From the NCBI RefSeq assembly GCF_002946835.1, contig NZ_CP026652.1, positions 3,720,001 through 3,784,000 of the forward strand: a stretch of 64,000 bases of DNA, read 5' to 3'. The notes under the pieces were generated by a model. It was not told the origin of the DNA. It saw only the letters and a program-made list of their open reading frames with translations, and did not search any database. Shown piece after piece: positions 1-10,086 of the stretch; the stretch's first letter is position 1, and each line of letters starts with the position of its first letter. This stretch comes from Streptomyces dengpaensis (GTDB lineage: Bacteria > Actinomycetota > Actinomycetes > Streptomycetales > Streptomycetaceae). A program made the position numbers and the translations under genes.

Positions 1-215
1 GGCGCTTGCAGGAGCACACCCCGGTTCTGTCACGGGCCCGCACCAGACGGCGTGCAAAGGCCGCGCGGACGACGCCGTAGCGCCGCCGTATCAGCGCTGA
101 GCCTCCAACGGCCCCTCACACAGCTCGTTGCCTGCGGGAAGGGGGAAGCGGCTATCGTCGAGGGCACTGTGGCCCGCGTTCCGGAAGCGGTCTCAGGTGT
201 CTGGGGAGGACGAGC

Positions 216-3200
216 GTGCGGCTGACTCTGACCGTCGTCGATCCGCTGGGCGGCGCCACCGCCGACGTGGTTCTAGATGCGGATCCTGAGTCCTCGGTGG
301 GGGACATCGCCAAGGAACTGGCGGCGCACGTCGGGTACAGCGGGGGTGCTCAGATCATCCCCATCGGGCAGCATCAGGCGGCCCAGACGGGGGCGCCTGT
401 CGCTTACGTCGACGGGTATCCCGTCGATCCCTCCGCCACCATCGGCACCTCGCCGCTGCGTGAGGGCGCCGTCGTCAGTCTGCACGACCCCGCCGGGTGT
501 CTGCCGGGTGAGCCGACCGGGCTCGTCGAGCTGCGCGTGGCGAGCGGTCCGGGTGCCGGGGCCGTGCACCGGCTCGGGATCGGGCGGTACGACATCGGCG
601 CCGGGGCCTCCTCCTACATCCGCATCGATGACCCCGAACTTCCGCAACGAGCCCTGACGTTGTCCGTCGCGACGGACGGGACCTGCCGGGTCGCCGTACA
701 GGGGGACCAGAAAGACAAGGAAGGCGTCACCCTCGACGGTGAAGCCATCGAGACGCGCGACGACGACGAGTGGCCCCTCGGCAGCCAGATCGCCGTCGGC
801 AACACCCTCCTCGAATTCGACCGCTACTCGCCCCCGAACGCCGCGCTCAAGTGGTCCGACGACGGTGCGGGCCTCGACTACAACCGGCCGCCGCGGCTGC
901 ATCCCCCGGAGCGGGAGACGAAGTTCCGGCTGCCCAGTCCCGTACGGGACTTCGAGGCCCGGCCGCTGCCCTGGCTGATGGCCCTGACGCCGTTGGTCGG
1001 TGCCGTCGTCATGGTGATGATCTTCGGGCGCTGGTACTACATGATCATGGCGCTGCTGAGCCCGCTCATCATGTTCGCCAACTACTTCATGGACAAGAAG
1101 CATGGGCGCAAGTCCCATGCGAAGCAGGTCAAGGAGTACAACGAGCACAAGGCGCGGATCGAGAAGGACGCCCAGGAGGCCTTGGTCGCCGAGCGGCTCG
1201 ACCGGCGTCACGCGACACCCGACCCCGCCACCATCCTGTCGCTGAGCACCGGACCGCGTACGCGGCTGTGGGAGCGGCGGCGAACCGACGCGGACCATCT
1301 GCTGCTGCGGGTCGGGACCGGGCAGTTGCCCTCCGAGGTCGTGCTCGACGACCCGGAGCAGGACGACCACAAGCGCGAGGTCACCTGGACCATCGGGGAC
1401 GCGCCGGTCGCCCTTCCGCTGCGCGAGCGCGGGGTCATCGGCATTGCCGGGCCCGGCGATTCGGCGCACGCGCTGGGGCGTTGGGCCGTCGCCCAGACCG
1501 CGGTGCTGCACAGCCCGCTGGATGTGCAGTTCTACGTACTGACGGAGAACAGCGGGCGGGAGAGCTGGGACTGGGTGCGCTGGCTGCCGCACAGCCGGCC
1601 CGCCGGTGCCCAGGACGCCAACATTCTCATCGGCACGGACGCCGAGACCGTCGGCGCCCGCATCGGCGAGCTGACCCAACTGCTTGACGCCCGCCAGAAG
1701 GCCGCCAAGGAGAACGGCAACAAGACCTCCTTCAGCGACCCCGACATCATCGTCGTCTGGGACGGTTCGCGGCGGCTGCGGTCCATGCCGGGTGTGGTGC
1801 GGCTGCTGCGCGAGGGCCCGGCCATGTCCATGTACGCGATCTGCCTCGACGCCGAGGAGCGGTTCCTGCCCGGCGAGTGCCAGGCCATCGTCATCGCCGA
1901 GCCGAAGCCCGAGGAGCACGCGACCCCGCAGAGCATCTCCCAGGCCGCCCCCGCGGCGCCCGGCGGCTTCCCCTCCTTCCACGCCTGGCACGCCACCGCG
2001 CCCGACGACTCCCACTCCGGCGCCCAGAAGCCGCTCGAACTGCGGCTGCGCGTCCAGCAGACGGGCATCGCGCGCGTACGGAACGTACGGCCGGACTTCG
2101 TCTCCGCCGCCTGGTGCGCCCGGCTGTCGCGTGCCCTCTCCCCCCTCCGCGACATCAGCGGGGAGACCGAGGACTCGGCCCTGCCGGGAGCCAGCCGGCT
2201 GCTCGACGTGCTCCAGCTGGAGCCGCCGACGCGCGACGCCATCACGGCCCGCTGGCGCATGGGCGGGCAGTCGACCATGGCGGTCATCGGTGAGTCGTAC
2301 GACGGGCCGTTCGGCATCGACATGCGGCGGGACGGGCCGCACGGTCTGATCGCCGGTACGACCGGTTCGGGTAAGTCGGAGCTGCTGCAGACCATCGTGG
2401 CGTCGTTGGCCGTGGCCAACACACCGGAGAACATGACCTTCGTCCTCGTCGACTACAAGGGCGGCTCGGCGTTCAAGGACTGCGTCAAACTCCCGCACAC
2501 CGTCGGCATGGTGACCGACCTCGACGCCCATCTCGTCGAGCGCGCCCTGGAGTCACTGGGCGCCGAGCTCAAGCGGCGCGAGCACATCCTCGCCGCCGCC
2601 GACGCCAAGGACATCGAGGACTACCAGGACCTGGTGCGGCGGGATCCCTCCCGCGCTCCGGTGCCCCGGCTCCTCATCGTCATCGACGAGTTCGCGTCGA
2701 TGGTGCGTGACCTGCCGGACTTCGTCACGGGTCTCGTCAACATCGCCCAGCGTGGCCGGTCCCTCGGCATTCACCTCCTCCTCGCCACCCAGCGGCCGAG
2801 CGGTGTCGTGTCCCCCGAGATCCGCGCCAACACCAACCTCCGAATCGCCCTGCGCGTGACCGACGGCAGCGAGTCCAGCGACGTCATCGACTCCCCCGAG
2901 GCCGGGCACATCGCCAAGAGCACCCCGGGCCGGGCGTACGTCCGTCTCGGTCACGCCTCGCTGGTGCCGTTCCAGTCGGGCCGCGTCGGCGGCCGCCGCC
3001 CCGGTGCCGCCGATCCGACGGTGCTCGCCCCCTGGGCGGGACCGCTCGGCTGGGAGGACCTCGGGCGGGCCACGCTGGTGAAGCCAAAGGCCGAACAGCG
3101 CGAGGAAGAGGAGATCACCGACCTCAAGGTGCTGGTGGACGCGGTGCGCGAGGCCAACCAGGCCCTCGGCATCCCCGCCCAGCACAGCCCCTGGCTGCCC

Positions 3201-4787
3201 GCGCTCTCCGAGACGCTGCTGCTCGACGAGATCCAGCTGCCCGCCTTCGCCGGCGGACCGGGCAAGCTCCCGCCCGCGCCGTACGGTGTCGAGGACCTGC
3301 CCGCCGACCAGGCCCGCCGCCCGGTCGTCGTGGACTTCGCCTCCTTCGGGCACCTCCTCATCGGCGGTGCGCCGCGCAGTGGCCGCTCGCAGATCCTGCG
3401 GACCATCGCGGGCTCACTGGCGCGTACGCACTCCGCGGCGGACGTCCACCTCTACGGCATCGACTGCGGCAACGGCGCGCTCAACGCGCTGACCCGGCTG
3501 CCGCACTGCGGTGCGGTCGTCGGCCGCAACCAGACCGAGCGCGTGGTCCGCCTGATCGCCCGCCTGAAGGGCGAACTCACCCGTCGTCAGGACCTGTTGG
3601 CCGACAAGGGCTTCGCCGACATCGGCGAGCAGCGGGCCGCGGTGCCGCAGGAGGAGCGGCTCCCGCACATCGTCGTGCTGCTCGACCGGTGGGAGGGCTG
3701 GCTGCCGACGCTCGGCGAGTACGACCACGGCGATCTGACCGACCAGCTCACCGCGATGATGCGGGAGGGCGCGAGCGTCGGCCTGCACATGGTGATGACC
3801 GGCGACCGCCAGATCCTCTCGGCCCGGATCGGCTCGCTCACCGAGGACAAGTACGGTCTGCGGCTCGCCGACCGCTCCGACTTCTCCCTCGTCGGCATCA
3901 ACCCCCGCAAGGTCCCCGAGGAGATCCCGCCGGGCCGCGGCTACCGCAACGAGCACGGCACCGAAACCCAGTTCGCCCTGCTCACCGAGGACGCCACGGG
4001 CCAGGGACAGGCCGCCGCGATCACGGCGATCGGCGAGGCGGCCACGGCCCGGGACGCGGACCTGCCGCGCAGCCGCCGTCCCTTCCGCGTGGACGTCCTG
4101 CCCACCCGGATCAGCTTCATGGACGCCTGGGAGATGCGCGACCCGGATGCCTCGCGCTCCAGGCTGTGGGGCCTGGTCGGCATCGGCGGCGACGACATCA
4201 TGGGCTTCGGCCCCGACCTCGCGCAGGGCGTGCCGACGTTCGTCATCGCGGGTCCGGCCAAGTCGGGCCGCAGTACGACGCTGCTGAACATGGCCCGGTC
4301 CTACCTGGCGCAGGGCGTACGGATCGTCATCGCGGCGCCCCGGCCCTCGCCGCTGCGCGAACTCGACGGCCAGGACGGCGTGCTGAAGGTCTTCGACGAG
4401 GACGACATCGAGAGCGACGACCTGCGGGAGGTCATCGACTCGGCCACGCCCGAGGAGCCGATCGTGGTCCTGGTCGACGACGGTGAGGTCCTGGAGGACT
4501 GCGACGCCGAGACCGTCTTCAAGCGGATCGTCCAGCGCGGCGCCGAGCGCGGTCTCGGCCTGGTCATCGCCGGTGACGAGGAAGACGTGTGCAGCGGCTT
4601 CTCCGGCTGGCAGGTCGAGATGAAGAAGGGCCGCCGGGGCATCCTGCTCTCCCCGCAGGACTCCTCCGCGGGCGAGCTGATCGGCATCCGCACCAACCGG
4701 AGCATGGTCGGCGGACCGGTCGCACCCGGCAGGGGGCTGCTGCACCTCGGGAACGGGGAGCCGCTCACCGTGACGACGCCGATGTAG
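216..4787 (+). CDS. EccC-like FtsK/SpoIIIE ATPase with FHA domain
   Basis: A 1523-residue membrane ATPase of the type VII secretion EccC family. It starts at GTG 216 behind GGGGAGGA (203-210). Order: a ubiquitin-like N-terminus (about 1-85), an FHA-like domain (about 105-200), two membrane helices (about 251-291), then three FtsK/SpoIIIE ATPase modules. Module 1 has an intact Walker A (GTTGSGKS, Lys720) and Walker B (IVIDEF, Asp824-Glu825). Modules 2 and 3 have Walker A-like loops with Arg in place of the catalytic Lys (Arg1057 in PRSGRS, Arg1352 in AKSGRS). In the EccC family module 1 is the main motor and later modules bind substrate tails; that is family knowledge. No WXG100 substrate, EccB, EccD or EccE gene is seen nearby, so it is an orphan here. 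A convergent Ser/Thr kinase follows; an FHA domain could read its phosphothreonines, which is inference. Confidence 0.9.
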   Translation: MRLTLTVVDPLGGATADVVLDADPESSVGDIAKELAAHVGYSGGAQIIPIGQHQAAQTGAPVAYVDGYPVDPSATIGTSPLREGAVVSLHDPAGCLPGEPTGLVELRVASGPGAGAVHRLGIGRYDIGAGASSYIRIDDPELPQRALTLSVATDGTCRVAVQGDQKDKEGVTLDGEAIETRDDDEWPLGSQIAVGNTLLEFDRYSPPNAALKWSDDGAGLDYNRPPRLHPPERETKFRLPSPVRDFEARPLPWLMALTPLVGAVVMVMIFGRWYYMIMALLSPLIMFANYFMDKKHGRKSHAKQVKEYNEHKARIEKDAQEALVAERLDRRHATPDPATILSLSTGPRTRLWERRRTDADHLLLRVGTGQLPSEVVLDDPEQDDHKREVTWTIGDAPVALPLRERGVIGIAGPGDSAHALGRWAVAQTAVLHSPLDVQFYVLTENSGRESWDWVRWLPHSRPAGAQDANILIGTDAETVGARIGELTQLLDARQKAAKENGNKTSFSDPDIIVVWDGSRRLRSMPGVVRLLREGPAMSMYAICLDAEERFLPGECQAIVIAEPKPEEHATPQSISQAAPAAPGGFPSFHAWHATAPDDSHSGAQKPLELRLRVQQTGIARVRNVRPDFVSAAWCARLSRALSPLRDISGETEDSALPGASRLLDVLQLEPPTRDAITARWRMGGQSTMAVIGESYDGPFGIDMRRDGPHGLIAGTTGSGKSELLQTIVASLAVANTPENMTFVLVDYKGGSAFKDCVKLPHTVGMVTDLDAHLVERALESLGAELKRREHILAAADAKDIEDYQDLVRRDPSRAPVPRLLIVIDEFASMVRDLPDFVTGLVNIAQRGRSLGIHLLLATQRPSGVVSPEIRANTNLRIALRVTDGSESSDVIDSPEAGHIAKSTPGRAYVRLGHASLVPFQSGRVGGRRPGAADPTVLAPWAGPLGWEDLGRATLVKPKAEQREEEEITDLKVLVDAVREANQALGIPAQHSPWLPALSETLLLDEIQLPAFAGGPGKLPPAPYGVEDLPADQARRPVVVDFASFGHLLIGGAPRSGRSQILRTIAGSLARTHSAADVHLYGIDCGNGALNALTRLPHCGAVVGRNQTERVVRLIARLKGELTRRQDLLADKGFADIGEQRAAVPQEERLPHIVVLLDRWEGWLPTLGEYDHGDLTDQLTAMMREGASVGLHMVMTGDRQILSARIGSLTEDKYGLRLADRSDFSLVGINPRKVPEEIPPGRGYRNEHGTETQFALLTEDATGQGQAAAITAIGEAATARDADLPRSRRPFRVDVLPTRISFMDAWEMRDPDASRSRLWGLVGIGGDDIMGFGPDLAQGVPTFVIAGPAKSGRSTTLLNMARSYLAQGVRIVIAAPRPSPLRELDGQDGVLKVFDEDDIESDDLREVIDSATPEEPIVVLVDDGEVLEDCDAETVFKRIVQRGAERGLGLVIAGDEEDVCSGFSGWQVEMKKGRRGILLSPQDSSAGELIGIRTNRSMVGGPVAPGRGLLHLGNGEPLTVTTPM

Positions 4788-4794
4788 TACGACA

Positions 4795-4831
4795 CCGGCC
4801 TGGTCCCCGGCAACTCCGGGGACCAGGCCGG
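4795..4831. terminator. Bidirectional hairpin between convergent genes
   Basis: A perfect 16-bp inverted repeat (arm CCGGCCTGGTCCCCGG) around a 5-nt loop (caact) lies 7 bp after the EccC-like stop and 52 bp beyond the kinase stop. Its position between convergent genes fits a shared terminator. There is no U-tract, as is common in Streptomyces. Confidence 0.8.
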
Positions 4832-4883
4832 ATTCACACCACGGCAGCGAACAGAACCCGCTCCGCATCACCGGCTGTTCCGG

Positions 4884-6578
4884 CTACTTCACCTTCGACA
4901 TCCGCGCCACCGGATCCCCCGCCTCCGCGTTGTCCGTCTCGTACTTGAGGTCGTCCCCGACGGGAATCAGCCGCACCTCGTGCCTGCCCTTCGTGCACAC
5001 GTCGCGGCTGGGCACCTTGGCCACGCTCGTGGCGACGAGCTGCTCCTTGGTGACCTTCTTCAGGATGAGTACGGTGTCGCAGATGCCGCCGATCTGATCG
5101 GTCTGGCGGAAGGTGCCCAACTCCTTGCCCACGGCGGCCTGGTGGACGGTGACCCGGAAGGTGCCCATGGGGAGGGCGCCGCCCAGGGCCAGGCCGTCGC
5201 CCTCCCAGGTGCCGAGGTAGGACGCCGGGATCGTGGACGGCCGCTGCGCATCACCGGGAGCGGTGGCCGAGGGGCGCTGCCCCGCCACGTTCCCCCCGTC
5301 CTTCTCCGCGCCACCGCCCGGCATGAGGCCGAACAGGAACGCCGAGCCCACCGTCACCGCGGCAAGGGCCCCCGCGACCGCCAGCACGACGGTGCAACTC
5401 AGCTTGCGGCCACGGCCGTTCGCCCCGGGTACGGCGGTGGCGGCCACGCTGACGGACACCTTGCCGGGGCGGTCTTCGGGGTGGGGCGTCGCGTCCCGCA
5501 CCTCGCGCTGCTCCGGCACGGACGCGGCGGGACCGGGCGCCGGCGGCATCGCGGGTGGCGGCCCGAACCCCTCCGGCGGCGGCCCGAACGCCCCGCCGGG
5601 CGCAGAAGTCCCGGACGCCGAACCCGCCTCCACCGAAGGACTGCTGAACCCCACCGGCCCCGAGGGCGCCGCATCCTCCGCCGCCTCAAGATTCAGCAGC
5701 TGTACGGCACTACGGCTGACCTGCTCCACCAGGGCCCCCGGCAGCCACCCGGCCGCCACCAGCCGGGCCGCGCCCGCGGGGGCCAGGCGCCGCGCCACCT
5801 CGTCCGGAGTCGGCCGCCCGGCGGGGTCCTTGGCCAGGCACGCCGCCACGATCTCCCGCAACTCGCCCTGCACGGCGTCCAAGTGGGGCTCTTCGTGGAC
5901 CACCTTGTAGAGGAGGGAGGCGGAGGATTCGCCGGGGAAGGGAGACTCGCCGGTCGCGGCGTACGCGAGGACCGCGCCCAGGGAGAAGACGTCCGCGGCC
6001 CCCGTGATCCCCTTGCCGAGGATCTGCTCGGGGGACATGTAGCCGGGCGAGCCGACGGAGACGCCGGTCGAGGTCAGTGACGCCGTGCCGTCCGTCGCCC
6101 GCGCGATACCGAAGTCGATCAGCAACGGGCCGTCGAGGGTCAGGAGCACGTTCGACGGTTTGACGTCGCGGTGGACGAGGCCCAGCGCGTGGACCGCCGA
6201 GAGCGCCTCGGCGAGGCCCGCGCCCAGCACCCGTACCGAATGGGCCGGAAGCGGACCGCCGCCGTCCGCGACCGCCGCGGCGAGCGACGGGCCGGCCGCG
6301 TACGCCGTGGCGACCCAGGGGACCGACGCCTCCGGGTCCGCGTCCAGGACGGAGGCCGTCCACGCGCCGCCCACCCGACGCGCGGCCTCGACCTCGCGGC
6401 GGAAACGGGCGCGGAACTCCTCGTCGAGCGCGAAGTGCGGGTGCACGATCTTGACGGCGACCGTACGGCCGCCCGCGCTGCGGCCCAGGTACACGCGCCC
6501 CATGCCGCCGGAGCCCAGCCGGCCGAGCAGCCGGTAGGGCCCCACAACGGTGGGTTCGTCGACTCCGAGCGGCTGCAT
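4884..6578 (-). CDS. Membrane Ser/Thr protein kinase (PASTA-less)
   Basis: A 564-residue Hanks-type kinase. The N-terminal catalytic domain shows the glycine loop (LGSGGMGRVYLG), the VAVKI lysine, the catalytic loop HRDVKPSN near residue 140 and IDFG of the DFG motif. A Pro/Gly-rich juxtamembrane stretch leads to one membrane helix near residue 400 (TVVLAVAGALAAVTVGSAFL), and about 150 residues follow outside. That sensor part has no PASTA repeat. The start is ATG 6578, preceded by GGGGGAGG; an upstream in-frame start at 6602 would put the ribosome site inside the gene. It converges on the FHA-bearing EccC-like gene, so a kinase/FHA pairing is plausible but unproven. Confidence 0.9.
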   Translation of the reverse strand: MQPLGVDEPTVVGPYRLLGRLGSGGMGRVYLGRSAGGRTVAVKIVHPHFALDEEFRARFRREVEAARRVGGAWTASVLDADPEASVPWVATAYAAGPSLAAAVADGGGPLPAHSVRVLGAGLAEALSAVHALGLVHRDVKPSNVLLTLDGPLLIDFGIARATDGTASLTSTGVSVGSPGYMSPEQILGKGITGAADVFSLGAVLAYAATGESPFPGESSASLLYKVVHEEPHLDAVQGELREIVAACLAKDPAGRPTPDEVARRLAPAGAARLVAAGWLPGALVEQVSRSAVQLLNLEAAEDAAPSGPVGFSSPSVEAGSASGTSAPGGAFGPPPEGFGPPPAMPPAPGPAASVPEQREVRDATPHPEDRPGKVSVSVAATAVPGANGRGRKLSCTVVLAVAGALAAVTVGSAFLFGLMPGGGAEKDGGNVAGQRPSATAPGDAQRPSTIPASYLGTWEGDGLALGGALPMGTFRVTVHQAAVGKELGTFRQTDQIGGICDTVLILKKVTKEQLVATSVAKVPSRDVCTKGRHEVRLIPVGDDLKYETDNAEAGDPVARMSKVK

Positions 6579-6671
6579 GGCGCTCACACCTCCCCCGTAC
6601 ACGTACGCAGTGGACGCACTGCCCAGCAGCGTAGTGCCGTACGCGTCCCCGGCCCGAGCACTCCCGGGACC

Positions 6672-7529
<858 letters not shown>

Positions 7530-7689
7530 CTAGACCCCATGCGGTACGGTGCAGTCTTCAGGGTCCAGATGCGGTTTCGGAAACCGTCCCGACCCCTCAT
7601 GTCAACCCTTGCGACAGCAGGTCGACACCGCGACGTCAACCCATACCCGAGCGGGGTCAAACCTCCGGGCGACATGATCTTGCCCTCTA

Positions 7690-7717
7690 TTGCTTTCGGC
7701 TGCCTGCGTGCTAGGCT
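7690..7717 (+). promoter_or_regulatory. Probable housekeeping promoter of cold-shock gene
   Basis: TTGCTT (7690-7695) and TAGGCT (7712-7717) are separated by 16 bp and resemble a vegetative sigma promoter. Transcription would start near 7724, leaving a leader of about 140 nt before ATG 7864. Long leaders are typical of cold-shock messages. The 341-bp gap between mqnA and this gene (7523-7863) holds no ORF that I can support; the mqnA promoter should also lie in it. Confidence 0.5.
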
Positions 7718-7863
7718 CGCCGCAAGTTGCAGTTTGGTTTCCCTTGCAGTACAGAGCCTGCGGAGCATGTGACCGCGGGCTCTCGTCGTTTTCAGACGTA
7801 TGCAGTTGTTTACACAATCGCAGGTTCTGGAGCAGGGCAACCCTTTGGGCCCAAGGAGGGCTT

Positions 7864-8067
7864 ATGGCTACCGGAACCGTGAAGTGGTTCAACGCCGAAA
7901 AGGGCTTTGGTTTCATCGCCCAGGAAGGCGGCGGCCCGGACGTCTTCGTCCACTACTCCGCGATCAACGCGAGCGGTTTCCGCTCTCTCGAAGAGAACCA
8001 GTCGGTTTCCTTCGACGTCACCCAGGGCCCGAAGGGTCCGCAGGCGGAGAACGTCACCCCGCTCTAA
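7864..8067 (+). CDS. Cold-shock protein, CspA family
   Basis: A 67-residue single cold-shock domain that binds single-stranded RNA and DNA as a chaperone in the cytoplasm. Both RNA-binding motifs are intact: KGFGFI (RNP1) and VFVHY (RNP2). The N-terminus [18 protein letters not shown] is typical of Streptomyces CspA/ScoF proteins. A very strong ribosome site (AAGGAGG) lies 7 nt before ATG 7864. A hairpin terminator follows, so it is a single-gene unit. Confidence 0.97.
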   Translation: MATGTVKWFNAEKGFGFIAQEGGGPDVFVHYSAINASGFRSLEENQSVSFDVTQGPKGPQAENVTPL

Positions 8068-8120
8068 GCCTTCGGCTCCAAGAGCCCAATGCTTTGATCC
8101 GGAACGGATAGCAGTACCCA

Positions 8121-8153
8121 AGGAGCCCCGCGCCAGCCGGTCGCGGGGCTCCT
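8121..8153 (+). terminator. Hairpin terminator after cold-shock gene
   Basis: A perfect 12-bp stem (AGGAGCCCCGCG) around a 9-nt loop starts 53 bp after the cold-shock stop codon, followed by a short T-containing run (gcctttg). Confidence 0.85.
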
Positions 8154-8236
8154 GCCTTTGCGCACACGTACGCCTTCCTTTGCGGGCACTCGTACGCCGC
8201 CTGCGGGCACTCGTACGCCGTCGCGCGTCTTCGCGT

Positions 8237-8614
8237 TCATACGTGCTGCATCACGAGGACGAACGTCGTCCCGGGCTCCAGCGCCTCGTACGCGTGCGGT
8301 ACGTCGCCCCGGTACGCCATGTAGTCGCCGGGCCCCAGCTCCACCGCCTCCGCGACCGGGCCCGCCTTCACCCTTCCCGTGCTCACGATCAGGTGCTCCA
8401 CCGTGCCCGGGATGTGCGGCTGCGACTCCCGGGCCGCGCCCGGCTCCGCCCGCAGGTGGTAGAGGTCCCGGCGGGCACCGGGAGGGCTGGCCGAGAGCAG
8501 GGTCGCGACGTAGTTGGCCTGCTCCGAGGCGACGGTGGGCCCCTGACCTGCGCGAATCACCTGGACCGCCGGAGCCGGCGGCTCGACCAGCGCACTGAAC
8601 GTCACCGCCCCCAC
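8237..8614 (-). CDS. Cupin protein, likely HTH-less remnant of XRE-cupin regulator
   Basis: A 125-residue cupin barrel with a Streptomyces-style body: PHIPGTVEHLIVSTGRV, then GPGDYMAYRGDVPHAYEAL, ending in FVLVMQHV. This matches the C-terminal half of XRE-family regulators of about 190 residues that carry an N-terminal helix-turn-helix. That DNA-binding half is absent. The ORF begins at a GTG (8614) with no convincing ribosome site, 25 bp after the P450 stop. I infer a 5' truncation, perhaps when the P450 segment arrived; a genuine stand-alone cupin is the alternative. Confidence 0.6.
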   Translation of the reverse strand: MGAVTFSALVEPPAPAVQVIRAGQGPTVASEQANYVATLLSASPPGARRDLYHLRAEPGAARESQPHIPGTVEHLIVSTGRVKAGPVAEAVELGPGDYMAYRGDVPHAYEALEPGTTFVLVMQHV

Positions 8615-8639
8615 CGCCCCGCCCCCGCCGAACCTGTCC

Positions 8640-9845
8640 CTACCAAGTCACCGGCAGCTCGTGCGGGAACCGCCGGATCGTATCCGTGTCCCACCGCACG
8701 TCCTCCGGCGGCACCGCGAGCCGCAGCCCGGGGAAACGCTCCAAGAGGCGCCCGATCGCCACTTCCAGCTCCGCCATGGCCAAGGGCACGGCGATGCACC
8801 GGTGTCCGCCCCAGCCGAACGTCATGTGCGGCAGGTACTTCCGGTCGGGGTCGATGGTGTGCGCGCCCGGGTAGCGCTCCGGGTCACGGTTGGCCGTCAG
8901 GTACGACACGTGGACGAATTCGCCCGCCCGGATCTGTACGCCGCCCAGCTCCACGTCCTCCAGGGCGATCCGGGGGATACCGACCCCCTTGCGGAACGGG
9001 ATGTAGCGGAGCATCTCGTGCACGACGTCGGAGATGGTCTCCGGCCTGCGCCTGAGGTGTTCCATCAGCTCGGGACGCGTCAGCAGCAGGTACGCGATGT
9101 CGCTGATCTGGCATGTCGCCGTGTCCTGGCCGCTGAGTGTCAGCGTCAGGGCCATGACCGCCAGTTCCCTGTCGTCGAGCTGGTCCTCGCCGTCCCGCGC
9201 CTCGGCCATCGCGCTGATGATGTCCTTGCCGGGTGACTTCCGGCGCTCCTTGACGAGTTTGGCGAAGTATTCCGTCAGATCGGCCTTGGCGTGCGCCGCG
9301 GCCTCCTTGTTGTCCGCGCCGACGACGAGCAGCTGGCTCACGGACTCCTGCATCCGGGGCCATTCGTTCCGTTCGATGCCGAGGAGGTCCAGGATGGTGT
9401 GCTGGGGAAGCGGGTTGGAGAGGTGCTGGACCAGGTCCGCCGGCGCGCCCTTCTCCTCCATCTCGTCCAGCAGGACCTCCGCGAGCCAGGTGATCCGGCT
9501 CCGCATGCCGTCGACCTGCTGCTGGGTGAAGGCCTGCGAGGCCAGCTGGCGGACGCGGCTGCTGTGCGGCGGGTCCATCACGTTGACCGACTCGGGCGAG
9601 ACGATGGGCTCCGCCGTCATCCGGGGGTAGTCGTGGCCGATGATGCCTGCCCGGCTGAGCCGCTGGTCGGTGGTCACGCGTTTGACGGAGTCGAAGTCGG
9701 TGACCAGCCAGGCGTCGGCGTCGCCGTAGGGGAGCCGGATCCGGGTGGGGGAATCGCGGTTCATGAACTCCGCGAGGGCGGGGTCGAACTCCAGGGCTTC
9801 GCTGAAGTCGAACGGGCAGACGGCCGTCTCCTTGTCACCGGTCAT
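8640..9845 (-). CDS. Cytochrome P450 monooxygenase
   Basis: A 401-residue soluble bacterial class I P450. The haem-binding loop is FGWGGHRCIAVPL, with Cys350 as thiolate ligand; Ala replaces the usual Gly two residues after it. The I-helix motif is SGQDTAT and the K-helix ExxR is EMLR. No ferredoxin or reductase gene adjoins it, so redox partners must come from elsewhere. ATG 9845 has GAGGAG 6 nt upstream and overlaps the end of a 52-codon ORF by 11 bp, so the two are probably translationally coupled. The substrate is unknown; a peptide encoded by the overlapping ORF is one possibility. Confidence 0.93.
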   Translation of the reverse strand: MTGDKETAVCPFDFSEALEFDPALAEFMNRDSPTRIRLPYGDADAWLVTDFDSVKRVTTDQRLSRAGIIGHDYPRMTAEPIVSPESVNVMDPPHSSRVRQLASQAFTQQQVDGMRSRITWLAEVLLDEMEEKGAPADLVQHLSNPLPQHTILDLLGIERNEWPRMQESVSQLLVVGADNKEAAAHAKADLTEYFAKLVKERRKSPGKDIISAMAEARDGEDQLDDRELAVMALTLTLSGQDTATCQISDIAYLLLTRPELMEHLRRRPETISDVVHEMLRYIPFRKGVGIPRIALEDVELGGVQIRAGEFVHVSYLTANRDPERYPGAHTIDPDRKYLPHMTFGWGGHRCIAVPLAMAELEVAIGRLLERFPGLRLAVPPEDVRWDTDTIRRFPHELPVTW

Positions 9846-9993
9846 CGGCCGGCTCCTCTCCGGGCATGGGTACGACGTCGGGCATGGGCGTCGGCCGACC
9901 GCCCGGTGCGTACGGGAGCAAGACCGGCCGCGGCCCGCACACGGTGGCGGGACGCGGCCAGTCTGGAGTGGGTGTCCTGCTGTCGATCGTCAT
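9835..9993 (-). CDS. Proline-rich 52-residue ORF coupled to P450
   Basis: ATG 9993 has a perfect AGGAGG (reverse complement at 10002-10007) 8 nt upstream, and the stop overlaps the P450 start by 11 bp. Both are strong signs of translation. The peptide begins MTIDSRTPTPDWPRPATVCG and has 14 prolines, one Trp, one Cys and one Tyr, with an acidic tail ending EEPADDR. It has no membrane segment or known domain. Candidates: a precursor of a P450-modified ribosomal peptide, a P450 assembly partner, or a leader peptide. I do not recognise the family. An ATG at 10023 is in frame but would place the ribosome site inside the gene. Confidence 0.65.
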   Translation of the reverse strand: MTIDSRTPTPDWPRPATVCGPRPVLLPYAPGGRPTPMPDVVPMPGEEPADDR

Positions 9994-10086
9994 GTCGTAT
10001 GCCTCCTGGCGCGATGGAAGCACGGGAGGCGGCGCGGACCGGTGACCGGCACCGTCGCGTGGGCCACGTGGGCTAAGCGGGCCTCC

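Noticed and set aside
2..100. Possible tail of a gene entering from the left edge, ending APPYQR
   Set aside because: Only about 32 codons with no recognisable family text; cannot be told from chance.
273..2531. 752-codon minus-strand ORF opposite the EccC-like gene
   Set aside because: High-GC antisense shadow with Arg/Gly/Pro-rich text and no domain.
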